The notes under the pieces are model-generated. The model saw only the letters and a list, made by a program, of their open reading frames with translations. It was not told the DNA's origin and ran no database searches. The position numbers were made by a program, and so were the translations under genes. 64,000 bases of DNA from Andrena cerasifolii (lineage: Eukaryota > Arthropoda > Insecta > Hymenoptera > Andrenidae), in NCBI RefSeq assembly GCF_050908995.1, contig NC_135118.1, forward strand, positions 22,825,501 through 22,889,500, given 5' to 3'. How positions within the stretch are numbered: position 1 is the first letter of the stretch; every line of letters begins with the position of its first letter. This document shows, one piece after another, positions 1-11,205 of the stretch.

Positions 1-2326
1 ATACCACTGGAGGCAACGTCCCGCGCGCACGTGACACGGTAAATTCCACCGAAACGTGAACAACGAACGCTCGTCGTTCACGAACTATTCAATTTCACCA
101 GGAAATATCTTAATCTTGGTTACGCGGCCGGCACGAAAGCGTATTTCTCTTCGTTGTAAAAAATTACGGCCAGTGTTATCCGCTTGTTAATCCTGATAAG
201 CGTTCCTCTTCTTTATCGCCCGCTATTATGGCGAACGATAGTGACCGCGTAGAGAGTCGGTGGTGGTGGGTAACCAAGCACACCGGGGGTGAGAGATTAA
301 CGAAATAAATATGACATCGTCTTGAGGTGCGCGCGGCCGCCGCGTGTGCACGTTGTTTCACGCTCCGCGCGATAACAAAGCGTTTGCCATTAATTACCGC
401 GGTCTGAAATTATTTAACGACCTTCCTGAGCCGGCGTCGGCACGCAAACCACCACCGCCAACGTCGCCCAGGAATTGATCGAGCTAATTTTCTGCGAGGA
501 TGTATCAGTTTATGAAACTTCCGTGTGTTTTAACCGAGCTAAATGAGCGCGTCCCTGCAATCTTTTCCGAGGGAACAGATTCACGCGTCCGCGCGCAGAC
601 GGTGATAAATTTTGTTGCACCTCGTGGACGGGTAATGGTATTATAGATTGGTCGAGGTTCTTAAAACCGTGAGGTATAATCATCGGGAGGGATGGGGTTT
701 TTAATTCCAAAGGGTTTCGTAAGAGCTTTTTAAGCTCCTCGTGTAAATGCTTGTCGGAGATTTAAATGCATAGGTTTCGCGGTGAAGTGTTTACCGCAAA
801 TTCTCCGATTTCATTCCTTCGTGTATATTTATATTAGGGTGCCAGTTATTTTCCGACTTTTGATTTTGAAAGGAGACCAGCTACCTCCCCGCAGGTAGTT
901 TTGTTCCATTTGAGTTAAAATTCCGCTACACCACGTTTCAGCTCATTCGAATAATGGTATCCCATGGCAACAACACGTGGAAATTAACAAAAAATTACCT
1001 TTCCAAATTTTTATTGAAGGATTTATCTTTATTTCAAATGCCCCAACTGTTTTCCAAATGCTACATATATTCTTATTTATCGAATTCAAATTATTAGTCA
1101 CAATTCCGTAACATATGAAAGTGAAGTATACAGTTTTACTGTTTCATTATGCGTTTATAATTGATTTGATACACGGTAATTTACATAACCGTACAGATAA
1201 CGACAATTCTACGAAACAATGAAAGTAAAATGGAATAGCGGGGATTGCTATTGCATTCCTTAATTTTCGGTGTTTGCAAGATTTCTTTGTAATTTTTTAA
1301 AGTTAAAGTTCAAATCCCCACGGAAATCTTTACACATCACTATATTAGATTAAATGCAACAAAATTAGGGGGGTCCCATGGAAAATTATTTTTTTTTTTA
1401 CCAAATAAATCAACCAAGAATCCCCAATTTTTTTAGTGAGAAATTTCTAATTCCATGAAAGAAGACTTCTGAGTACTGATATCATCCACCAAATTATATT
1501 AAAAAAAAAGAATCAGTAGAAATCGTGTTGCATCATAATTTGCATCCGTTGCGAATGCTAATTATCACCGCGTAAAGAAGCCTGAAGAACGAGCCCAACG
1601 CTATTCTCCCAAAACGAAGAGCACAACTGATTCGTGTATGCACGTATCCCTTTTTCCCGATGCAAATGGTAGCCCATCCCGTAAAGCACTCGCGCCCTCC
1701 TCACCCCGTATCGCGTTTCCGTCTATCTCGGTGGGATCTGCGAGCCGGCCAAATTAATTTGTCCGCGTCGGACGTGCAATTGGATGCACCGGTATCGTAG
1801 ACACGCATTCGATTCATTAAGTCGATCGTAATACCTGGCCGGGCGACGCTCCTCCGGCACGGAGGACGGATATCCACCATTATGCCAGTATTATCGAGTT
1901 TATTTCAGCGTCGGGCGAGGGACGCGCGACGCCGCGCAGAGCAGACGTGTCCAGACGTAAAATTCCACCCACTCGTCACGCCCTGACGAATAACACGAGA
2001 TGCAGGACGATAAGGTTTTAACTGCCGGCTAACACACTACGCGACCGTGGATTATCGGGGCCTTATCGGCCGACATTACAGCCCTGGACGTGGAGAAAAC
2101 GAATGACCCACCCTGCCATAATGCGTTCCCCTCGCGGCTAGTGTGTGGGTGTACGCGCGGCTAGATTAGGATAACGAAAGCAGAGTTTGTAAGGTTCCGC
2201 CGAGTCGTCGCGGGTTCTTCAACCCCCGAGCGATGTGTCCGCCTCCTTTCTCCGTTCGCTTCTTGCTGTCGCCTCATTGGCAGGTAACGAAGGAATTGAG
2301 AACCTTGCGAGCAGGAGGGGTGCAAC
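1..2326. other. No recognisable gene (intergenic or intronic)
   Basis: GC-rich opening (to about 700), then an AT-rich stretch (about 900-1560), then mixed sequence. Only short open frames are present on either strand and none has a recognisable domain. No repeat structure was spotted. Confidence 0.6.
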
Positions 2327-2675
2327 TAGTGTTCCTGATTTCTCGATATTTTTAGTTTCTCGAGAAATCAGAAATGAGATCATATTTCTTGAGAATTCTC
2401 GAGAAATTGAAGAAAATATTGCAGAAACTGTATTTTTGGAATAATGTTGATAATATTTATCAAAAACACAAGAAAACTTTAACTAAACGATTATTCCAGA
2501 TATTAAATATAATTGGAAAATTTATTTATTTAATACAAAATTTGTACAAACCGGAACATTACGAAAATAAATGAGATTTATAATATTTTTCCTAGACTTA
2601 AGTTTCTCGAGAAATTATAGTATTTCTCAAGAAGTAAGAAATAAGCAATTATAAAATTTCTCGAGAAGGAACACT
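2327..2675. repeat. Inverted-repeat element rich in TTTCTCGAGAAA motifs
   Basis: The left end (AGTGTTCCTGATTTCTCGA near 2328) matches the reverse complement of the right end (AGTGTTCCTTCTCGAGAAA near 2675). Between them lie at least five copies or near-copies of the self-complementary core TTTCTCGAGAAA. The AGTGTTCC-type end recalls hAT termini, but the flanking 8-mers match poorly, so the superfamily is unproven. The two open frames inside (2235-2444 and 2374-2574) look like chance ORFs in AT-rich DNA. Probably a short non-autonomous element. Confidence 0.5.
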
Positions 2676-3120
2676 CGTATCATATTTTTTTCCTACAAAA
2701 TGGCGGCGATAGAGCCATGATACGCAAGATCTTGAGGTGTGACGTTTTCCACGGTGTTCAATCTCACGGCTATACCGTTTGACCTCGAACAAAAAACCAA
2801 AAAGTTTTATTTTCTACATGACTAAATCTAGAGAAGTAATTAGCGGTTTTGCGATATCTTGAATATATTATTTTCAATTGACACTTTTATAAAAAAAATT
2901 GCACTTTTTCTCCCCATGGTCACCATTTCGAGACGGATTAATGTTTCTGGATTTCCCTACGTACTTCTCTAGTTTTAGGCATGCAGAAAATAAAACTTTT
3001 TAGTTTTTTGTTCTAGGTCAAACGGTATAGCCGTGAGATTGAACACCGTAAAAAACGTCACACCTCAAAATCTTGCGTATCACGGCTCTACCGCCGCCAT
3101 TTTGTAGGGAAAAAAATACG
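2676..3120. repeat. Foldback (long inverted-repeat) element
   Basis: Arms of about 190 bp (roughly 2676-2865 and 2935-3120) are reverse complements. Shared landmarks are AAAATGGCGGCG, TCACGGCTATACCGTTTGAC and AAAACTTTTTAGTTTTTTG. They are separated by about 70 bp of AT-rich loop. No ORF of note. This is the structure of a MITE or foldback element. It directly abuts the TCTCGAGA-rich element to its left and a TTAA-type terminus to its right, so it may be part of a larger insertion. Confidence 0.75.
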
Positions 3121-3249
3121 ATTTTTTCCGGCGAGAGTTGTACAATAACAAACTTCATATTAAATTTTCTGCTTATTTCATTATCTTCCTAAAAAAAATG
3201 CCGAAAATGACTGCAATTTTGCTCCGTCCAAGGTGGCCTAACCCCTTAA
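3121..3249. repeat. TTAA-type transposon terminus (partial)
   Basis: The segment ends at 3245 with sequence whose reverse complement starts GGGGTTAGGCCACC and is followed by TTAA (3246-3249). This nearly matches the ends of the foldback at 43777-44468 (TTAA then GGGGTTAGCTACC). A left partner was not found, so this is either a solo end or the right end of an insertion that includes the foldback at 2676-3120. Confidence 0.4.
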
Positions 3250-4406
3250 TCACGCAAGGAGTTAAAGATTCCTGGAATCAAGAATCCAATGGTTGATATA
3301 ATCACGAATCGAATATATGCATTTATTTAATCGGGAAATCGCACGAAGCAGAGATGTCCCTCTTCTAACAAGCACCCTCAATTTTCTGTTGCAGGTAAGG
3401 TCCCGATTGTCTGGGACGGTGCCATTCAGCGAGTTCGCCAATTTCGCGGGTGTTCGCCAACTTTCTCGGTGGCGAGGCTCGTGACCTTGACTTGTCGGCC
3501 ACCAAGGCGCTAAGAGGTTTACCTTGGTAAACCCCGGTATCTCGGGATACCACTCGGGGTCTCGGCCGAGGGATTAAGACGGGGTTGTCGGGCGGGACGA
3601 CAGAGGGCTGCTGGAATCGGCGCCGAGGAGCGAGCGAGTGCCGGCAGCTGAGAGAAAGGGAGAGGAGACCTGTAACCGTACGCCCGTATAATTGATTGAG
3701 TCTAATGAGTTAAAGGGGATGGCGCGGTATCGAGCGGGGAAATTAAAGAGTTCTGGGTCATGAAGGCGACAACCCCCCGGGACGGAGAAAGTACAGAAAC
3801 TTAGGTACTCGCTTTCCACCCCGGGCTTCCTCTCTTCCTTTCTACCCTTGCTAACGGGCCACGAGGGCGCTGATTGTAAATTAGTTAAAGGAGATGCTTC
3901 ATTTGAGACAGCTGATTCCTGGGTGCGTGCTGGAGATTGCGCGGGGTGGTTTACGAAAGTCAAAGGGGCGCGCTTAACCTATTGCCTACTGGCGCTATTT
4001 TCAGTACACACATACGTTCTATTCTTCCCTTTATAGTTTGCTTTAGAACAGAACTTTTCCCTCTACTTATGCTAGCTAGGGGTGAATTAAATGGTCGATC
4101 ACACGCTTAAGAAATTCAATGACAGGAGGAGAATTTAGGTGTCCAGTAATAGAATCGACAATAACAAGTCTCTTTGAATATTCATAGAAGTAGCTTTGTG
4201 GGTTCGACTCCCGATTATAGGTTCTACGAATGTTTCCCACACACTGCACCCTCGATTTAAGTAGCCTTTTGGCTTTTATACATATAATGTTCTGTGATAC
4301 AATTAATTGCACTTCTTTTATGGGAACGGTTCTGAATAAGTAAACTGAATTGTTTCTCTGTAAATCAAAGAGGATTTTTATTATTTTTTTAAAAATTTAT
4401 GAGCTA
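3250..4406. other. No recognisable gene
   Basis: Mixed-composition DNA with a GC-richer part at about 3400-3960. Short ORFs lie in opposite orientations and overlap each other, as expected by chance. A B-box-like GGTTCGACTCC occurs near 4201 but no tRNA folds around it. Confidence 0.55.
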
Positions 4407-4610
4407 AGGTTTACTTATGCCTAAAATTTCATCAAAATCGGTTAACTTTGCTCCGAGCTACAAACGTTTAAAGATCGCAGAATAAGGTCGAGAATCTCGA
4501 AAATTCCCGAAATCAGCGATCCTCGACCTTATTCTGCGATCTTTAAACGTTTGTAGCTCGGAGCAACGTTACCCGATTTTGATGAAATTTTAGGCACGTA
4601 TACAACTTAC
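4407..4610. repeat. Near-perfect palindrome inside a mariner-type remnant
   Basis: Arms of about 95 bp centred near 4512 are reverse complements. Landmarks are CTAAAATTTCATCAAAATCG and AAACGTTTGTAGCTCGGAGC. The loop is only about 15 bp. The palindrome probably belongs to the same non-autonomous element as the terminus at 4823-4852, since both lie in one AT-rich block. Confidence 0.75.
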
Positions 4611-4852
4611 TGCAATCTACAAACGGTTTTTTTTCTTAATTTTCATTACAAGCTCACAAAAAAAAATTTTAAAATCGACCTTTACTATTCTTTTCGCTAT
4701 TCCAACCAAATACATTTTTTTCAAAACGACGAAACGCGTCAATTAGCAAACTAATCCTTCTAGCTTCTCAAAAAAACTCAAGTCGTTTAGACCAATTCTA
4801 AAAAATTTATGCGATTTTAAAAAGTGTCCGAATATTAATGCGAGCCACTGTA
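4611..4852. mobile_element. Tc1/mariner-type element, right terminus only
   Basis: On the minus strand the segment starts TA then CAGTGGCTCGCATTAATATT, which resembles known Tc1/mariner termini of the CAGTGGCTCxCA type, and continues into AT-rich internal sequence. No matching left end was found before 4407, so the element is truncated or its left end is highly diverged. No transposase sequence is visible. Confidence 0.5.
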
Positions 4853-6036
4853 CCTGTAAATCAAAGAAACAAGATTCAATGTTTATTATTCACTCTATTA
4901 TATATTTACACTTTCTTTGGTTTCTTTGATACATTCGTACACACTCCTTTGAGCCACGTGTTTCTTCTCATCACCTTCTTATCTTTTTTTTCGCATCTCG
5001 ATGTGTGCTTACCGACCGTCGTTATTACACTGAATGATTCACGTAGCTTTAGGAAAGTGCCATCTACTTTCCTTACACACATACCTGCACATATCGCACT
5101 CAAATATGCTCAATATTTTCCTCTCATTTCCCTCCCTCCATTATCGCCGCAAAAACCATAATGTCGTGCACAGTGCGCCCGCTAATCACGTTGATTGCAA
5201 CCGCCGTTTCGAAAACTTCCCTCGCGATGGTCCCTGTTGCGACGAAGTCGGGCTTCGTACGCGAGGAAGAAATTACCAAAAATGTATTCCGGACGGCGGA
5301 TCCGGCGCAATCTCATTCCGTCTGCGCGATATTACTTTTCGGTCGCCGCGAAACAGTATCTCGAGGACGTCTGGGCGTCGGTGGCTTTTCAATTTGCCTG
5401 GGAAGAAGGCCGCGAAGGTGGAGAAGCATCGCAGAGGGAAGAGGTGTGGCGGCGTCAGCAGGGGCGGAGGGGCGGACGAAGAATGAAAGAAAGAAAGCAG
5501 GCAGGCAAAGCGAGCGGGCACACGAGAGAGCCTCAGTGTCTTCCACATCCCCCAGGGAAATTATTGACAGTCAGCGAGGAAATGATGTCGTAAATACCAC
5601 GCCGGCCCCGGAGCATCCTCCACCTTCTCGCCTTCTCGCGACCTCCTTCTCCTCTCGGCGCCACCTTCTTGCGCTTCCTTCGCGCGTAATCCCGCGCTCC
5701 TTTGTTTCCTTCGCGCCGCGCGGCGTACAACCCTCCCCCTAGCTCTTCCTCGCTTTCAGACGACGCCGGCCAAAATTGATTCGATACGTTGCTTTTTCTG
5801 CCGAAGGGATTTTTTACTGGCATCTAACGAGGCGAGCGTTTCTTCACGGGGGTGGGTGATTTCGAAGGGGTATCGCAATGTCAGGATGAGAGAAGGAGAG
5901 AAATGGAATACTTTCCGCGTTACAGCTTCCATGGAAACTTTTGTACGCAACTTCTTATGCACAAGGTGCATGTAACGGAGTCGACTAATTTCTAATCTGA
6001 TAGGTTCATCCTGATGTATCAAATCCCATTTATTCT
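4853..6036. other. GC-rich island without a recognisable gene
   Basis: AT-rich to about 5150, then GC/CpG-rich at about 5160-5760 with long overlapping open frames in several phases on both strands (up to 193 codons, 5161-5742). The frames have biased Arg/Ser/Pro composition and no domain. Open frames in all phases are what GC-rich DNA gives by chance. A promoter-type CpG-rich island is possible but unsupported. Confidence 0.5.
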
Positions 6037-6044
6037 GATAGCGC

Positions 6045-6501
6045 GAGGGTCAGATTTAGGGGGGCATAAGCAGGCCACCAAATTTGGGGCGGCAAAATTG
6101 GTAGAAAGAGAAATTATAATCAATAGGAACCAATAAAGAAGTTAAACTTTTTGAGAAACCGGTAAAAAAGTAAGTAACGCATGTTTGAATTTATTATCAA
6201 GCACGTAAATTGTTTTTAAATCACTCATATAATTACTATTATATTAGGGAATGGTGCGTACCTATATTAAAGATTTTGTATTTTTCTTATTTTCTTATGT
6301 TTAATTAAAAAATAGGCACCTACCTCCTACCTGTATATTTTATTTTGTTTTGTCACTGTTTTTTTGTGAATATTAAATTTTTTATAAAACACGTCACTCA
6401 CTGTTGAAAATTATATTTTAATATAATTGTATATAATTAAATATAAAGGGCGGCAAAAATCATTTTTATCCAAAGCGGTGGAAGAGCTAGATCGGGCCCT
6501 G
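6045..6501. mobile_element. hAT-like MITE with 8-bp target duplication
   Basis: The left end reads GAGGGTCAGATTTAGG. The reverse complement of the right end reads CAGGGCCCGATCTAGC, a hAT-style terminus. Flanking 8-mers are GATAGCGC (6037-6044) and GATAGCGT (6502-6509), seven of eight matching. Both ends carry GGGCGGCAAAA nearby. No transposase is encoded; the interior is AT-rich. Confidence 0.7.
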
Positions 6502-6509
6502 GATAGCGT

Positions 6510-7519
6510 CGATGTACCTTTAGAGAAATTAACGTGGGCAAAGATATGAAAACTATTAAGACGGATGTCAGAACGAATAGGATCTGATAAGTGTAGCCTA
6601 GCACCTCGTCCCTGATAAGATGATAAACCCTTCTGTACACGATCGATAGGATACATCCGTTTCTCTCAAATATCAGAAATGCAATCCGATTAAATCAAGG
6701 GGCAACTAAGTACTGGGATAAACGCGAGTGAGTTACTCAAATGAAAAGCTGCACAGTAGTACGATCGCAATTAAAAACTTAATTAAGATTAATCATAGGC
6801 TTTGCCGAACACTTTTACGACTCATACCCAGGCTATTTGACGTTCCCTCGAACTCATCAGTGTCAGCGTTCATGAAGCTTCCCGTGCCTCTGGTGGCGTC
6901 GTCTCGCGTTTTATGCGCGCGCTAGCTGTTAACCGCTTACGGGCGTTGTTGCGCGGAGGAAGAACGGAAGGGAAAACAGCGAGCGAGGGAATATTAAGAA
7001 TAAACCGCGGAACGTCCGCGAGCTAAGCTTCTCCTCATCGCGAAGTTATCGTGGCTGTTTTCAACAAAGCGGCCGATTCATTCGTCGCTGTTGTTGTCGA
7101 AAGAACAACGTTTCTTTCTACCGTTTCCAAGCTACCTTACAATTAGTGTTCGCGACTACGAACCCCGGTATTCACCTTTTCACCACCATTCTGCGTTCGT
7201 ATCTCGAGCGCCTCATATAACTGCATTCGAAAGGCCACTGAAACAAGTCCGTTTCTTCTTGGCCGACGAAACTGAAAAGTGGATAGGGAAGAGGAAGGTT
7301 GGTTGCCTCCTCTGTAGGAGCATCGTCATTCTCGTGGCGGGACTGTCAAGACAGCGTGAGCTCTTCGCTTCAGAGCTGGCTTTGGGGAATATATATATTT
7401 TTAGCATGAAAGGGGAATATTTTCGAAAAAGGGTAGAGTGTGGATTTTCGTATATAGATGAAAGCATTCTCTATTGAAAAATATTCTGTGGAAGTATTCT
7501 ACCTGGTTTGTTGAAGTGG
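6510..7519. other. No recognisable gene
   Basis: Unremarkable sequence. The longest open frame (7091-7477, plus strand) has no recognisable domain and overlaps another on the opposite strand. Confidence 0.55.
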
Positions 7520-7527
7520 GTACTAAA

Positions 7528-7892
7528 TAGGGATTGCAAACCGGTAAATCGGTAAATCGGTTTGAAGCTTTTTTTCACTGATAACGTAGTAGATATCGAC
7601 GGAATTATGCGCTACATATTTTTACCGGTAATTCGATAAATTATGTATTTCTCGCGATCTACCGGTAAATATCGAGAAATACATAATTTACCGGTAAATC
7701 GATTTACCGGTAAATATCGAGAAATACGCAATTTATCAAATTACCGGTAAAAATTTGGCGATTTACCGGTAAAAATTGGATGTATAGCAATGTAGCGCAT
7801 ATATATAGCGCATAATTCCGTCGACATCTACTACGTTATCAGTGAAAAAAAACTTCAAACCGATTTACCGATTTACCGGTTTGCAATCGCTA
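7528..7892. mobile_element. hAT-like foldback MITE, TAGGGATTGCAA ends
   Basis: Left TAGGGATTGCAAACCGGTAA; right (reverse complement) TAGCGATTGCAAACCGGTAA. Inverted homology continues inward for about 90 bp (AGTGAAAAAAA, GATAACGTAGTAGAT, GGAATTATGCGC). The middle is a run of TTTACCGGTAAA palindromes. Flanking 8-mers GTACTAAA (7520-7527) and GTACTGAA (7893-7900) match at seven of eight positions, as expected for a hAT target duplication. No coding capacity. Confidence 0.85.
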
Positions 7893-7900
7893 GTACTGAA

Positions 7901-8838
7901 ATGTAACGTGGACCACTACAACCTGGTACATATATGTACATAATACAAAAGATATATTCTGCATAGTGAAATACAGAGGTCCTCAGAATTCAAAAGGTCT
8001 GTACCTAAACCTGTATTTTATTATTCAATGCTCATTTTGACCAATGAATAATTCTGGTTAACAGAGTAACGCATTACGAAGAGTACAAGAAAAATTATTG
8101 AATGATAAAACGGATATAGAACACTTTTATCACAAAACAATTTTTTCAACCATTCATCTTACAGTCGTAGAATAATTCTATAGAAATCATACAAATGCAG
8201 AGTGTGTTAGATCCAAGTCTCCAAACTCTGCAACACTTCGTTCGAAATTCTTGCAAGATTCTTCAGGCTTGCTCGCAGAGAGAAAAGGAACGAAAGAATG
8301 GGAACGAAAAGGATTCATACGTTGGAATGCATTTACCAGGTTGAGAAGCCATGGTTTCAAAGGATCGATGTCGCCCTACTTAAATCCCTCATTATGTGGC
8401 GAAATGGTTACGCAGACATGTTTCCGGTTCCATTTGCGTAAAGGAAACACACGCGAGCAGAACGCGAAAAGAATAATTCCTGTATTCATGGTATTATTGG
8501 CGAACCGACTAAAGAATATTATTTGATTCCGGTTTTGCCGGGGAAAGTGAATTAAACGAGTGTTAACCGCCCCCTGTGGTTCGATAAGCGAGTACAGAGA
8601 AACTTTTCATCGCGGTCGTAAAGCATCGCGAGACACTAGGGCTGAAGAGAAAGTCCGTTCGGGGTTAAACAAGAAAGTATTCTCGCAGTAGCGGTGGTTG
8701 ACCGATGGAATTAATTTCATTATCAGCGGAAATGTAGCTCGAGGGTCGTCAACCTTCCTTTTCCTTTCATTAATTGTAATTAACTCATTCATATTTCGTC
8801 GGTGAAATACGCGTAATCTATTTACTTTATTAATTTGA
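7901..8838. other. No recognisable gene
   Basis: Mixed DNA. Open frames at 8251-8526 (plus) and 8607-8969 (minus) lack recognisable domains; the second runs into the element starting at 8839. Confidence 0.55.
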
Positions 8839-9117
8839 CAGGTGAGGATTTTGAGATTTCGCGCCCCTAAGCTGACAAGTGTCTGCCGCCCTTTCCGCGA
8901 AATATTATCAACTATTTTAATTTTAAAGAGTCGAGACAATTTCATAGTTAATTGAATATAGCAACTCACATATGAGTTATTGCTAATTTTCTACAGGAAA
9001 AACAAGTGAATTGTTTTTAAAGTTATCTCAAGCCTCTGTGTTTAAACCTTTCCCTATTTTTTTCGCTCGAAATTTGCCGCTCCCCTCTTACTTAACCTGT
9101 ACACAAATCCGCCCCTG
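8839..9117. mobile_element. Degenerate hAT-like MITE
   Basis: The left end CAGGTGAGGATTTTGAG and the right end (reverse complement) CAGGGGCGGATTTGTG both look like the common hAT CAGGGGCGGATTT terminus. Flanking sequence is AT-rich and gives only an imperfect duplication (TAATTTGA versus GAATTTCA, offset by one base). CCGCCC/CCGCTCC boxes lie inside each end. Older or more degraded than the 6045 element. Confidence 0.5.
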
Positions 9118-10956
9118 AATTTCATATTTTCCGAAATTGCTATTATAATATTTACATTCACCACTGAATCTTTAAAAGAATATTCTACTCCACCACCCCA
9201 TCTTCTTTCTTAAACCCAACAACTTCCCTGCATCTTCCTTTTGTCAGTACTCATGAAACTGAATGTAGATATTATTTGTCTCAAAAAAAAACTTTATTTC
9301 TGATCGAACCAAAAGTTAACTTCCATTTCTGGACGAGAAAGGCTGAAAAAGGGCGTGAGAATGATAGAACCTCCTCTTCTAACGAAAAAACCTCCATGCG
9401 ATCTTAACGAAGGAGCGCGTTGCAAGACTTGAGAACAGAAAGTATTTTAACAGCTGAGCCCTCGTGTTCCGTGTTTTGCAGCGCGTCGTTTAAACGGGGA
9501 TCCGCCCGGAGAAACAAACAATAAAGACCTCCCCTCGTCCCCCGGTCTCTCGTAGTCGCTCATCGTTATGAGCGTTTTAACTCTTTTTACCGCGTTTCGT
9601 CAGCCACTCGACAGAACGATTTCGTGGAATTGCGTTACCGAAGTAATTAATGGGACGTACTGGCCATATAAGAAGGGACAGTAAACGAATGAAGAAGCTA
9701 AAGGATAAGTGGCGAGGTTTAATACACTTAAGCCAGAGTTGACTGTTCTGGAGCTACATAGGTACTGCTGCTGACGGGGTTGTCGATAATCAGTGACCAT
9801 TCAGGTTTCCACATATTACCCTTCCGTCGCTTCACAAATTTTCTTCGACTGTTCAATTTCAATTCTTAATCGACTTCTGTAACCCACCCTGGTAATTAGA
9901 AACAACTCAGAGGCTGCGTAAAAAGTAATCAAGGTCACGTTAGGCATTCAGATTTCCACAACGATACGACAATCTCCCGAAAACGGTACGTTGAACGAAG
10001 TGGGCGCACCGATGCCCCGTCGAAAATTGCGAAACGTGGTAGCGCGTAGTCACGCGGCGCGAGCGTAATCCGCGAAAAGAACGAGCGTCTTCGCGGAAAG
10101 CACAGAGAGCCGCGTGGCCGTAAGGATAGCCGCGCGTAAAAAAGGCCGAAACTCGTTGTCGTAATGTTTTCACCGGGAATATTGCAACTGATGCCCATCC
10201 TCCGCGTCCCGGCCGCCCCCTCCGGTTATATCCGGAGTTTCTCCGCCGCGTGGCGGAGAACGGACGCATTATTCGCGGAAACGATCCTCCCTTTCGCCTC
10301 GCGGCCACGAAGAAAAGGGGAGTTCTCTCGGTCCGGTGGAAAAAAAAAAGAGGAAGGGACGAGCCACGGAGGAGACGCGACGGGAGGGAAACGGGGAAGA
10401 AGATTACGCCGCGGCTGAGGTGGAACGAAGACGGAAGTGTATCTCTCGCCGGGATGAAAGCGTAGAACGAGAGGGAGAGGAGCTCGAGGAGGGTGGAGGT
10501 GGCCGGGGAGGGACGGAGAGGGGAGAAGGGATGCAGAGCCGCGAGATCCGTCGGCTAAGGGTAGTTATTATAATAAATTTGTCGGGGGTTTAAGAAGCGG
10601 AAACAATTCAGAACTGCGAGTGACTCTAAGGATGTGCTTATCGTTGCTTTTATTCAAATGAGAGTGGAAGGCGACGAGCTGCGCCGGATGCGACCTGCAT
10701 CTCCGACGCTTTTTCTGCTTCCCTCTCTTTCCCGTTCTGACTCCGCTTTCGCTTGTTTCTGGCGGCCACGTCGGTATATATCGAGGAAGATGAAGCGGGG
10801 CGTTTTTGAGATTGATGGGACTCCTTGTTGTCCATGGGAAGAAATTGAATACCGTGTCTCTCAGTTTGAATAGATAACTGGGTAAGAAGGTACCCACCGA
10901 TCTTCCCCGTAACAAAGGAAATTACAAACATACCCAATCAACGTTTGAAAAGTTTC
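9118..10956. other. No recognisable gene; purine-rich GC island
   Basis: AT-rich, then GC-rich at about 9930-10560. About 10300-10550 is strongly purine-biased on the plus strand (many GGAGG, GGGA and GAAG runs), giving Arg/Lys/Glu-rich open frames that look spurious. Confidence 0.55.
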
Positions 10957-10958
10957 TA

Positions 10959-10984
10959 CACTCCGCGGCAAAAAGATAGCACAC
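10959..10984 (+). repeat. Left terminal inverted repeat of the Tc1-like element
   Basis: Begins CACTCCGCGGC directly after TA at 10957-10958 and ends in TAGCACAC. Pairs with 12491-12516. Confidence 0.9.
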
Positions 10985-11205
10985 TATTTAAATATAAGTT
11001 TCTTTAGATTTGGAACAATATATGGCATTGCTTTTCACGTTTACAGTGTTTAATGAGAATAACAAATTATGTGAATGTAGTTGAATGCATTTATTACAAA
11101 AGAATAATTTTAATCACAACTTATTGAAAAGTAACGAAAAATCGGCGCGTCAAAAAGATAGCACATTTATCTTAAAATACTTAATATGTACAGAAAAATA
11201 TTATC

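Noticed and set aside
2235..2574. Two plus-strand ORFs as coding genes
   Set aside because: They lie inside the TCTCGAGA-rich inverted-repeat element and simply read its AT-rich interior.
4145..4225. tRNA-like B box (GGTTCGACTCC)
   Set aside because: The T stem is only partly paired, and no acceptor stem or A box could be placed at the required distance.
5161..5742. 193-codon plus-strand ORF in a GC-rich island
   Set aside because: Several other frames on both strands are equally open here, the product is Arg/Ser/Pro-rich, and no domain is recognisable. Expected by chance in GC-rich DNA.
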